Positions 25,054-46,721 of a DNA stretch of 64,000 bases are shown here, one piece after another; position 1 is the first letter of the stretch, and the number at the start of each line of letters is the position of its first letter. A program made the position numbers and the translations under genes. The notes under the pieces are model-generated. The model was not told the origin of the DNA. It searched no databases and saw only the letters and a list, made by a program, of their open reading frames with translations. Source of the DNA: Streptomyces venezuelae ATCC 10712 (lineage in GTDB: Bacteria; Actinomycetota; Actinomycetes; Streptomycetales; Streptomycetaceae); contig NZ_CP029197.1 in assembly GCF_008639165.1 (NCBI RefSeq), forward strand, positions 7,692,001-7,756,000. The letters run 5' to 3'.

Positions 25054-25665
25054 CTACGGCGCGACGGCCTTCCGCAGCGAGCGCAGACACAGCGACAGGG
25101 CGGTGTGCTTCGGGGTGGCGCGGTCGCGCGCCTGGAGCCAAGCGGCATACAGCAGGGACCACATGACGTCCTGCAGCCACTCCGCGTCGGCCCCCGCGTC
25201 CAGAGTCCCCTCCTTCTGCCCGCGCCGGAGGAGGCCGAGCAGCGCCGCGTCGGCCGGCGTCTCCTGCTCGATGCCCGACCAGGTGATGAACTGCGGCACG
25301 TCGTACAACAGCAGCAGACGGTCGCCGAGTTCGAAGAACTCCAGGCACAGCCGCTCCATCGCCTCGGGGGCCGGCCCCTCGTCGAGGCGCGCGCGGGCGG
25401 TGGCCGCGGCGACCCGGTCGCGTACGTCCGCGCCGATCGCCGCGAGCAGGTCGGAGCGCTCGGGGAAGTAGCGGTGGACGGTGGTCCGCCCCACGCCGGC
25501 CGCCTCGGCGACGTCGCCGAGCGAGGCCGTGTGGTCGGCGGAGAGCACCGAGACGGCGGCGTCGAGGATCGCGCGGCGGGTGCGGGCGCGCGTGGCGCTC
25601 TCGCGGCCCGCGTCGGCGCGGGTGGCCGCGCCGGGTGCGGAAGTGTCGTCGGACCCCATGCGCAT
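25054..25665 (-). CDS. TetR-family regulator
   Basis: This 203-aa regulator has an N-terminal helix-turn-helix with TRARTRRAILDAA and SLGDVAEAAGVGRTTVHRYF, typical of TetR, and a helical ligand-binding domain of about 130 residues. It is divergent from the ABC exporter gene with only 67 bp between starts. A perfect palindrome in that gap is its likely operator, so it probably represses the exporter and itself. ATG at 25665 or 25659 may be used. The inducing ligand is unknown; it could be a siderophore or an unrelated compound. Confidence 0.88.
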   Translation of the reverse strand: MRMGSDDTSAPGAATRADAGRESATRARTRRAILDAAVSVLSADHTASLGDVAEAAGVGRTTVHRYFPERSDLLAAIGADVRDRVAAATARARLDEGPAPEAMERLCLEFFELGDRLLLLYDVPQFITWSGIEQETPADAALLGLLRRGQKEGTLDAGADAEWLQDVMWSLLYAAWLQARDRATPKHTALSLCLRSLRKAVAP

Positions 25666-25706
25666 ACGGTAACGCGCATTCCGTTCAGGAAATCCTTTGA
25701 CCTTTT

Positions 25707-25724
25707 TGGAACAGAGATGTTCCA
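25707..25724. promoter_or_regulatory. palindromic operator of the TetR/exporter pair
   Basis: TGGAACA-GAGA-TGTTCCA is a perfect 7-bp-arm palindrome nine bases before the exporter start and 42 bp from the TetR start. A TTGACC hexamer at 25697-25702 lies immediately upstream, so a bound repressor would block the exporter promoter. Confidence 0.7.
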
Positions 25725-25732
25725 TTGTGGGT

Positions 25733-27481
25733 ATGGCCACCTCCCTCACCCCCCGACTGCGCATCCTGTGGTCCTTCGCCCGCCCGCACCGTCGCACCCT
25801 GGTCCACGGCCTGTTCCTCGCCCTGGTCGCCTCCGCCCTCGGACTCGCGACGCCGATGGTGACCAAGCACGTCCTCGACGCCCTGGGCAGCTCCTCCTCC
25901 CTCACCGGACCCGTCGCCGCGCTCCTCGCCCTGCTCGTCGTCGGCGGCGCCGTGTCCTACCGGCAGTGGACGCTCCTCGGGACGCTGGGGGAGCGGGTCG
26001 TCCTCGACGCCCGGGCGTCGATGGTGCGCCGCTTCCTCCGGGCCACCGTGCCCGGCGTGACCCGGCACCCCACGGGCGAGCTGGTCACCCGCGTCACCTC
26101 CGACACCGTGCTGCTGCGCGAGGCCACCGCGGCCTCGCTGGTCGGCCTGGTCAACGGCGCGGTCATGCTGGTCGGCAGCCTCGTCCTCATGGGGGTCCTC
26201 GACCCGGTGCTGCTCGCCACCACCCTGGCCGCCGTCGCCCTCGTCGGAGCGGTCTTCGCTTTTCTCATGCCCGGCATCGCCGAGGCGCAGCAGCAGGCCC
26301 AGGAGCACGTGGGCCGGCTCGGCGGCGTCCTCGAAGGCTCGCTGCGGGCGATCCGTACCCTCAAGGTCCACCGCGCCGAGGACCGCATGGCCGAACGGAT
26401 CATGGCCGACGCGCGCGCCTCCGCCGAGCACGGCATCCGCGCCGTACGCCGGGAGGCGCTGGCCTGGACGACCGCCTGGTCCGGGGTCAACCTCGCCATC
26501 ATCGCGATCCTGGCCGTCGGCGCCTGGCGGGTCGGGGAGGGCAGGCTGGAGGTGTCCGGCCTGATCGCCTTCCTGCTCTACGCCTTCGCCCTGATGGACC
26601 CGATCACCGAACTCACCCAGAACGTGACCACCCTCCAGTCCGGCATCGCCGCGGCCGAACGCATCCGGCAGGCCGACGCCTTGCCGACCGAGGAGGCCGC
26701 ACCCCGCGCGGGCACGCCCGGCGAGGCGATGCGGGACGACACGCCGGTCCTGGAGCTGCGGAACGTCAGCGCGGCCTACGGGCCGGACGCCGAGGCGGCC
26801 GTCCGCGGCATCGACCTCGTCGTCCCCCGGCGCGGGCACACCGCCGTCGTCGGGCCCTCCGGAGCGGGCAAGACCACCCTGCTCTCCCTGGTCCTGCGGT
26901 TCCTCGAACCCACCACCGGGGAACTGCTCCTCGACGGACGGCCGTACCGGGAGCACACCCACGCCGACATCCGGGCCCGCCTCGCGTACGTCGAGCAGGA
27001 CACCCCGGTGGTCCCCGGCACGATCCGCGACAACCTGCTGCTCGCCCGCCCCGACGCCACCACGGAGGAACTGTGGCGCGTCCTGCGGGACGTACGGCTC
27101 GCGGAGAAGGTCGACGCCCTGGACGGGGGACTGGACACGCCGCTCGCCGCGGCGAACGTCTCGGGCGGTGAACGACAGAGGATCGCGCTCGCCCGGGCGC
27201 TCCTCGCCGCCCCCGACGTCCTGCTCCTCGACGAGGTCACCGCGCAGCTGGACGGGCTGACCGAGGCGGCCGTCCAGGAGTGCGTCCGCTCCCGGGCGGA
27301 CACCGGCGCGGTCGTGACGATCGCCCACCGGCTCTCGACGGTGGTCGAAGCGGACACGATCGTCGTCATGGAGGCGGGCCGGATCGGGGCGCGCGGCCGG
27401 CACGAGGAGCTGCTCGCCTCGGACACCCTCTACCGCGAGCTCGTCGAGTCCCTGCGCATCCCGGCGCACACCGCCGCCTGA
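25733..27481 (+). CDS. ABC transporter, fused membrane and ATPase domains
   Basis: This 582-aa half-transporter has a six-helix exporter-type membrane domain (residues about 15-300) and an ATPase domain with Walker A GPSGAGKTT, Q-loop YVEQDTPV, signature NVSGGERQR, Walker B VLLLDEVTA and the switch His in IAHRLST. All catalytic motifs are intact, so it can act as a homodimer. ATG at 25733 is chosen; the palindromic operator lies just upstream. It probably exports a compound sensed by the divergent TetR protein. It lies between two iron-regulated siderophore units but has no iron box of its own. Confidence 0.9.
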   Translation: MATSLTPRLRILWSFARPHRRTLVHGLFLALVASALGLATPMVTKHVLDALGSSSSLTGPVAALLALLVVGGAVSYRQWTLLGTLGERVVLDARASMVRRFLRATVPGVTRHPTGELVTRVTSDTVLLREATAASLVGLVNGAVMLVGSLVLMGVLDPVLLATTLAAVALVGAVFAFLMPGIAEAQQQAQEHVGRLGGVLEGSLRAIRTLKVHRAEDRMAERIMADARASAEHGIRAVRREALAWTTAWSGVNLAIIAILAVGAWRVGEGRLEVSGLIAFLLYAFALMDPITELTQNVTTLQSGIAAAERIRQADALPTEEAAPRAGTPGEAMRDDTPVLELRNVSAAYGPDAEAAVRGIDLVVPRRGHTAVVGPSGAGKTTLLSLVLRFLEPTTGELLLDGRPYREHTHADIRARLAYVEQDTPVVPGTIRDNLLLARPDATTEELWRVLRDVRLAEKVDALDGGLDTPLAAANVSGGERQRIALARALLAAPDVLLLDEVTAQLDGLTEAAVQECVRSRADTGAVVTIAHRLSTVVEADTIVVMEAGRIGARGRHEELLASDTLYRELVESLRIPAHTAA

Positions 27482-27527
27482 CCGCACGCCGGGGTGCGAT
27501 CGGGCGGGGCGGTGAGCGAGCGGGCGG

Positions 27528-28196
27528 TCAGTCCGCCGGGCCGGGCCGCTCGCGGGCCAGGTCGGCCGGGGCCGGTTCGAGGTGGCCGTGTACGCGGCGC
27601 AGCAGGGAGGCGAGCTGCTCGCGCTCCGCGGCGTCGAGGGGGGCAAGGATCTCGTCGTCGGTGCGTGCGATCTCGGCGCTGAGGCTCCGGAGCGAGGCCT
27701 TGCCCTCCGGGGTCAGCCGTACGACCACGCGGCGCCGGTCCGCCTCGTCCCGGACGCAGTCGACCTGTCCGACGCGGACCAGGTCGTTGACGACCTTCAC
27801 CAGGTCGCTGGCGTTGATGGCGAGCCGGGTCGCGAGCGCGGTCTTCATCTGCGGCCCGAGGTCGGCGAGCAGGGCCATCACGGAGAGGTGCCAGAGCCGT
27901 AAGCCACGGGCCTCCAGGGTCTCCGTCAGCCGGCGCCGGGCCGCCCTGCCGACGGCGTGCATGAGGTACGCGTTGAGATCGAGCACGCTGGGCGGGGTCA
28001 TGCTCTGCGAGGGCGGCGGGATGGCGGGCGGGGGAGTGCCCCCGCCCCCGCCGGTGAGGGAGTCGAGGGTCAGATCGGTGTTGGCGAGCGACCTGAAGAC
28101 CTTCGCCCAGTCCGTCGGCATGCTCGCGATGCCGACGACGGCGAACGTCGCCCCGGAGAGATCGTGCGCGAAACCGGAGACGACCGGCTGTTCCAT
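27528..28196 (-). CDS. MarR-family regulator with N-terminal extension
   Basis: The 222-aa protein has a MarR winged helix in its last 155 residues: LHAVGRAARRRL-type first helix, INASDLVKVVNDLVRVG recognition region and the wing DEADRRRVVVRLTPEG. Some 65 residues come before it. They begin MEQPVVSGFAHDLSG, contain SMPTDWAKVFRSLANTD and end in a GGGGG/PPP linker. This start is supported by a strong ribosome binding site (GGGAGGAGC) and a 26-bp gap after the formyltransferase gene; the internal ATG at 28001 has none. The extension is not part of the usual MarR fold, and I do not recognise it. It may regulate the siderophore genes. Confidence 0.8.
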   Translation of the reverse strand: MEQPVVSGFAHDLSGATFAVVGIASMPTDWAKVFRSLANTDLTLDSLTGGGGGTPPPAIPPPSQSMTPPSVLDLNAYLMHAVGRAARRRLTETLEARGLRLWHLSVMALLADLGPQMKTALATRLAINASDLVKVVNDLVRVGQVDCVRDEADRRRVVVRLTPEGKASLRSLSAEIARTDDEILAPLDAAEREQLASLLRRVHGHLEPAPADLARERPGPAD

Positions 28197-28222
28197 CGGC
28201 TGCTCCTCCCTCTCCCCGCTGG

Positions 28223-29167
28223 TCAGGGGCGGCTGGTGAGGTAGCCGCCCATGGCGGTGAAGTACTCGGTCGCGGGCAGTTCCCGGCCGTCCTCGGTACG
28301 GACGCGGGTGATGGCCAGGCCGTGGTTGCGGCCGGTGCGCGCGTCGGCGCCCGCGACGATCACGACCCCTTCGCCCTCGCGGTAGAAGATCCGGCCGGGG
28401 GTTCCGCCGTAACGCCCCTCGGAGACCACGGCGGAGAGGATTTCCAGCCGCCTGCCCTTGTGGAAGGTGAAGGCGCTCGGATACGGCGCGGACTGCGCGC
28501 GGACCAGGCGTTCGAGCACCTCGGCGGGCCAGTTCCAGTCGATCCGGATGTCCTCCTCGGCCCGCTTGTGGAAGAAGCTGGCCTGGGAGCGGTCCTGCGG
28601 GGTGAACTCGGCGGTGCCGGCGGCGATCCGGTCGAGGGCGTCGATGGTGACCGGGGCGATGAGGTCGACCGTCTTGTGGAAGAGGTCGGTCGTCGTGTCG
28701 GTCGGTCCGACGGGGACCGCGTGCTGCTGGACGATGTCGCCGGCGTCGAGCACCTCGTCCATCATGTGGGCGGTCACGCCGACTTCGGTCTCGCCGTTGA
28801 TGAGGGCCCAGATGAGGGGCGAGAAGCCGGCGTACTTCGGCAGCAGCGAGTCGTGGATGTTCAGGGTGCCGTGGCGCGGCAGGTTGTAGATGTGCGGCGG
28901 GATCCACGTACGCCAGTTGTTGGCCACGATGATGTCCGGATCGGCCTCCTTGAGGCGCGCGAACAGCTCGTCGTCGGGCCTGTTGCGGATGACGACCGGG
29001 ACGCCGTGCTCCGTCGCGAGGTCGGCGACCGAGTCGCTCCAGATCTTCTCGTAGGCGTGCTCGCTCTTGGGGTGCGTCACCACGAGGACGACGTCGTGTT
29101 CGGAGTCCAGGAGCGCTTGGAGGGTGCGATGGCCCCAGGTCTGATACCCGAACATGACGACCCGCAT
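28223..29167 (-). CDS. N-hydroxyornithine formyltransferase (CchA-like)
   Basis: This 314-aa protein belongs to the methionyl-tRNA formyltransferase superfamily. The catalytic trio is Asn103 and His105 in TLNIHDSLLP and Asp144 in LDAGDI, and a C-terminal FMT-type domain follows. In hydroxamate siderophore loci such enzymes formylate the delta-hydroxyamino group of ornithine using N10-formyl-tetrahydrofolate. It is divergent from the ornithine monooxygenase gene, with an iron box in each promoter. It is too far from tRNA-modifying or def genes to be the housekeeping enzyme. Confidence 0.9.
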   Translation of the reverse strand: MRVVMFGYQTWGHRTLQALLDSEHDVVLVVTHPKSEHAYEKIWSDSVADLATEHGVPVVIRNRPDDELFARLKEADPDIIVANNWRTWIPPHIYNLPRHGTLNIHDSLLPKYAGFSPLIWALINGETEVGVTAHMMDEVLDAGDIVQQHAVPVGPTDTTTDLFHKTVDLIAPVTIDALDRIAAGTAEFTPQDRSQASFFHKRAEEDIRIDWNWPAEVLERLVRAQSAPYPSAFTFHKGRRLEILSAVVSEGRYGGTPGRIFYREGEGVVIVAGADARTGRNHGLAITRVRTEDGRELPATEYFTAMGGYLTSRP

Positions 29168-29204
29168 GGGGTTCCTCCTCCAGAAGAGCGACTGACCGGC
29201 AGCA

Positions 29205-29233
29205 AGTAAAGCAAGGCTTACCTAACAGTGCAA
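29205..29233 (-). promoter_or_regulatory. promoter with iron box, formyltransferase
   Basis: On the minus strand TTGCAC (29233-29228) and TTTACT (29210-29205) are 17 bp apart, and the degenerate iron box TAAAGCAAGGCTTACCTAA (29207-29225) fills the spacer. Iron-loaded DmdR bound here would block the promoter. Confidence 0.6.
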
Positions 29234-29292
29234 CTGGCTTGATTTATGCGGTCGTTGACGCCGAGCTTCTTCGTCATGTCCGATTTGACCCG

Positions 29293-29328
29293 TCGACAGC
29301 ATCGTCAGATCAGGTTAGCTTTACCTAA
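29293..29328 (+). promoter_or_regulatory. promoter with iron box, siderophore NRPS operon
   Basis: TCGACA (29293-29298) and TAGCTT (29316-29321) are 17 bp apart. The iron box TCAGGTTAGCTTTACCTAA (29310-29328) overlaps the -10 hexamer; read on the minus strand it differs from the consensus at three positions. It should control monooxygenase, binding protein, NRPS and mbtH together. Confidence 0.7.
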
Positions 29329-29409
29329 GTTGTGCACGGCTGCCGGTCACACCGGTGCGCCCGATGCGCCGTTCCCCCTCAGCCTTCTTTCCCGCACGAT
29401 GGGAGTGAC

Positions 29410-30786
29410 ATGTCGCAGGTCCCGCCCGGTGACGCACCTCTGGTCCACGACCTCATCGGTATCGGCTTCGGGCCGTCCAATGTGGCCATGGCGATAGCGC
29501 TCAGCGAGCACAACGCACGCGTCGGAAGGCAGGAAGCGGTCACCGCCCACTTCTTCGAGCGCCAGCCCCGTTTCGGCTGGCACCGCGGCATGCTGATCGA
29601 CGACGCCACCATGCAGGTGTCCTTCCTCAAGGACCTGGTGACACTGCGGAATCCGACCAGCGAATACAGCTTCCTCTGCTATCTGCAGAGCAAGGGCCGG
29701 CTGATCGACTTCGTCAACCACAAGAACCTCTTCCCGCTGCGCGTCGAATTCCACGACTACTTCGAGTGGGCCGCCTCCAAGGTCGACGACATGGTCTCCT
29801 ACGGCCACGAGATCGTCTCCGTCGAACCGGTCGAGCGCGACGGGATCGTCGAATACCTGGACGTGACCGCCCGCTCCGGCTCCGAACTCGTGGTGCACCG
29901 CGCACGGAACCTCGTCCTCGGTACGGGACTTCGCCCCCGGATGCCGGAAGGCGTCCAGCGCAGCGACCGCGTCTGGCACAACTCCGACCTCCTCGCCAAG
30001 GTCGAGGGCCTCGAAGGAACCAAGCCCCAGCGGTTCGTCGTCGTCGGCGCCGGACAGAGCGCCGCCGAGAACGTCGCCTATCTGCACCGCCGCTTCCCCG
30101 AGGCCGAGATCTGCGCCGTCTTCTCCCGCTACGGCTACAGCCCCGCCGACGACAGCGCCTTCGCCAACCGGATCTTCGACCCCGAGGCCGTCGACGAGTA
30201 CTTCACGGCGCCCGACGACATCAAGCGCAAGCTGATGGACTATCACGGCAACACCAACTACTCCGTGGTGGACATCGACCTCATCGACGACCTGTACCGG
30301 CAGGCGTACCAGGAGAAGGTCCTCGGCACCGAGCGGCTGCGCTTCCTCAACATCTCCCGGCTGACCGGCGTCGAGGACGGCCCCGACAAGGTCCGCGCCT
30401 TCGTCACCTCCCTCGTCACCGGCGAGGAGACCGCGCTCGACGCCGACGTCGTCGTCTACGCCACCGGCTACAGCCCCGCCGAACCCCTCGGCCTGCTCGG
30501 CCCGGTCGCCGACCGCTGCCACCGCGACGACCAGGGCCGGGTCCGCGTCGAACGGGACTACCGCCTCGCCACCGATCCCGAACTGCGCTGCGGCATCTAC
30601 CTCCAGGGCGGCACCGAGCACACCCACGGCATCACCTCCTCGCTGCTCTCCAACACCGCGATCCGCGTCGGCGAGATCCTCGCCTCGGTCCTGGACCGGG
30701 AACCGGCCACCAGCGGCCTCGGCGCCCCCGCCTCCGCCGCCGACGAGATCCGGCCCATGGCCGACGGTGTCGGCACGGCGCGCTGA
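29410..30786 (+). CDS. L-ornithine N5-monooxygenase
   Basis: This 458-aa flavin-dependent N-hydroxylating enzyme adds a hydroxyl group to the delta-amine of ornithine with NADPH and oxygen. It has the FAD motif GIGFGPSNVAMAI near the N-terminus, the NADPH motif VVGAGQSAAENVA about 217, and the ATGYSP motif of class B monooxygenases about 354. Relatives in coelichelin and erythrochelin loci are CchB and EtcB. ATG at 29410 is preceded by GGGAGTG. Its product is formylated by the divergent formyltransferase or used directly by the NRPS. Confidence 0.93.
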   Translation: MSQVPPGDAPLVHDLIGIGFGPSNVAMAIALSEHNARVGRQEAVTAHFFERQPRFGWHRGMLIDDATMQVSFLKDLVTLRNPTSEYSFLCYLQSKGRLIDFVNHKNLFPLRVEFHDYFEWAASKVDDMVSYGHEIVSVEPVERDGIVEYLDVTARSGSELVVHRARNLVLGTGLRPRMPEGVQRSDRVWHNSDLLAKVEGLEGTKPQRFVVVGAGQSAAENVAYLHRRFPEAEICAVFSRYGYSPADDSAFANRIFDPEAVDEYFTAPDDIKRKLMDYHGNTNYSVVDIDLIDDLYRQAYQEKVLGTERLRFLNISRLTGVEDGPDKVRAFVTSLVTGEETALDADVVVYATGYSPAEPLGLLGPVADRCHRDDQGRVRVERDYRLATDPELRCGIYLQGGTEHTHGITSSLLSNTAIRVGEILASVLDREPATSGLGAPASAADEIRPMADGVGTAR

Positions 30787-30895
30787 CGCCACCCCCGCCC
30801 CACCCCCCACGCGACACCCGCCACCGTCCGCCGGGCGGCGCCCAGCGCCCCCGCCGGTCGTGGCACGCACTGTGAATCCCCCGAAAGGAACGTCC

Positions 30896-31957
30896 GTGTC
30901 CGCTGGTGCACGTCCCGCTCTGCCGCGGTTCGCCAGATCCCTGCCCCGAGTGGCCGTCGTCGCGGTGGCGGCCCTCGCCCTCGCCGCCTGCGGCGGCGGG
31001 ACCGAGAAGTCCGGCTCGCCGTCCGCCCCCACCTCCTCGGCCCCGGCCGGCGGGGGCGACAAGCCCGCCGCCTTCCCCGTGACCGTCGAGCACAAGTACG
31101 GCTCCACGACGATCGACAAGGAGCCGAAGACGATCGTCACCCTCGGCCTCTCCGACCAGGACGCGGTCCTCGCGCTCGGCGTCAAGCCGGCCGGCGCCGT
31201 CGACTGGTTCAAGGAGAAGCCGTACGGCAAGTGGCCCTGGACCAAGGACAAGTGGGGCGGCACCCAGCCGGAGATCGTCGGCGAGCGCGACGAGTACAAC
31301 ATCGAGAAGATCGCGGCGCTCAAGCCCGACCTCGTCATCGCCCAGTACTCGGGGATGAAGAAGGAGCAGTACGACACGCTCTCCAAGTTCACCAAGGTCG
31401 TCGCCCAGCCCAAGGACCACCCGGACTACGGCGCTCCCTGGCAGCTGATGACCCAGCAGATCGGCAAGTCGCTGGGCAAGGACGCCGAGGCCGCCAAGCT
31501 GATCTCGGACATCGACGCCCGCTTCGAGGCCACCCGCGCCAAGCACCCCGAGTGGGCGACGAAGACGCTCGCCGTCGCCGACAGCTTCGAGGCCGGCAAG
31601 TACTCGGCGTTCACCAGGACCGACCCCAAGTCGATCTTCTTCCAGGAGCTGGGCTTCAAGCTCAAGCCGGACATCGACACGCTGGCCAAGCCGGGCTTCA
31701 ACGTCGCCGAACTCAGCGCCGAGAAGCTGAACGTCCTCGACGTCGACCGACTCGTCTGGGTCACGTCCAGCACCGAGGCCAACGACCGCATCAAGGCCGA
31801 GCCGCTCTACAAGAAGCTCAAGGTCAACCAGGAGAAGCGCGACCTGTTCGTGCCCTACCAGGGCCCGGACATCGGCGCCGCGTTCTCCTTCAACACCGTC
31901 CTGTCGATCCCGTACGCCATCGACGAGATCGAGCCGCTGCTCGCGGCAGTCAAGTGA
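30896..31957 (+). CDS. iron-siderophore substrate-binding lipoprotein
   Basis: This 353-aa lipoprotein has the lipobox LALAAC about residue 33 and a FecB/FepB-type mature domain with KTIVTLGLSDQDAVLALG and ALKPDLVIAQYSG. The GTG start at 30896 follows GAAAGGAACG. It lies inside the NRPS operon, so it is probably the receptor for the siderophore made here. Its matching permeases and ATPase would be those at 50.6-53.7 kb. A hairpin follows before the NRPS gene. Confidence 0.92.
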   Translation: MSAGARPALPRFARSLPRVAVVAVAALALAACGGGTEKSGSPSAPTSSAPAGGGDKPAAFPVTVEHKYGSTTIDKEPKTIVTLGLSDQDAVLALGVKPAGAVDWFKEKPYGKWPWTKDKWGGTQPEIVGERDEYNIEKIAALKPDLVIAQYSGMKKEQYDTLSKFTKVVAQPKDHPDYGAPWQLMTQQIGKSLGKDAEAAKLISDIDARFEATRAKHPEWATKTLAVADSFEAGKYSAFTRTDPKSIFFQELGFKLKPDIDTLAKPGFNVAELSAEKLNVLDVDRLVWVTSSTEANDRIKAEPLYKKLKVNQEKRDLFVPYQGPDIGAAFSFNTVLSIPYAIDEIEPLLAAVK

Positions 31958-32000
31958 CGCCCACCAGCTGACGCGCCACCAGCCAGGAGCTGGCCCGACC

Positions 32001-32032
32001 GACGGCGTGGCGGAACCTCTCGCCACGCCGTC
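32001..32032 (+). terminator. hairpin between binding protein and NRPS
   Basis: A perfect 12-bp stem (32001-32012 and 32021-32032) with an 8-nt loop lies in the 131-bp gap before the NRPS start. No separate promoter is obvious, so it is more likely a partial terminator or mRNA-stabilising structure than the end of the operon. Confidence 0.6.
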
Positions 32033-32088
32033 GTCGCCTGTGCCGTCACCGCCCGCCACGCACCTCCAGGGAAAGGCCACTTCGTACG

Positions 32089-46421
<14,333 letters not shown>

Positions 46422-46425
<4 letters not shown>

Positions 46426-46631
46426 GCACCAACCCGTTCGAGGACCCGCAGGGCCGCTTCCTGGTTCTGGTCAACGACGAGAACCAGCACTCGCTGTGGC
46501 CCTCCTTCGCCGAGGTCCCCGCCGGGTGGCGGACCGTCTTCGGCGAGGACACCCGGGAAGGGTGCCTGGCCTACGTCGAGTCCCACTGGACCGACCTCCG
46601 CCCGGCGAGCCTGGCCGCCCTCCAGGACTGA
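46422..46631 (+). CDS. MbtH-like protein
   Basis: This 69-aa MbtH-family protein has the signature NDENQHSLWPSFAEVPAGW and the closing WTDLRP. MbtH proteins bind adenylation domains and are needed for their folding or activity. The ATG overlaps the NRPS stop (ATGA), so the two are translationally coupled, and it is the last gene of the operon. No other MbtH gene is seen in the window. Confidence 0.96.
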
Positions 46632-46647
46632 CCGCCCGCCCGCACGA

Positions 46648-46692
46648 CGGCCGCCGCCCGCGAGGGGAACTCCCCTTGCGGGCGGCGGCCGT
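46648..46692. terminator. bidirectional hairpin terminator
   Basis: A long GC-rich inverted repeat, with arms of about 20 nt (46648-46667 and 46672-46691) and one G:U pair, lies between the convergent mbtH and exporter genes. It would terminate both transcripts. Confidence 0.82.
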
Positions 46693-46721
46693 TCGTCGGA
46701 CGGCGAGGTCCGGGGGAGGCC

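Noticed and set aside
28223..29167. Reading the formyltransferase as housekeeping methionyl-tRNA formyltransferase
   Set aside because: It is paired with an ornithine monooxygenase across an iron-box promoter and next to a hydroxamate NRPS, and no def or other translation gene is near.
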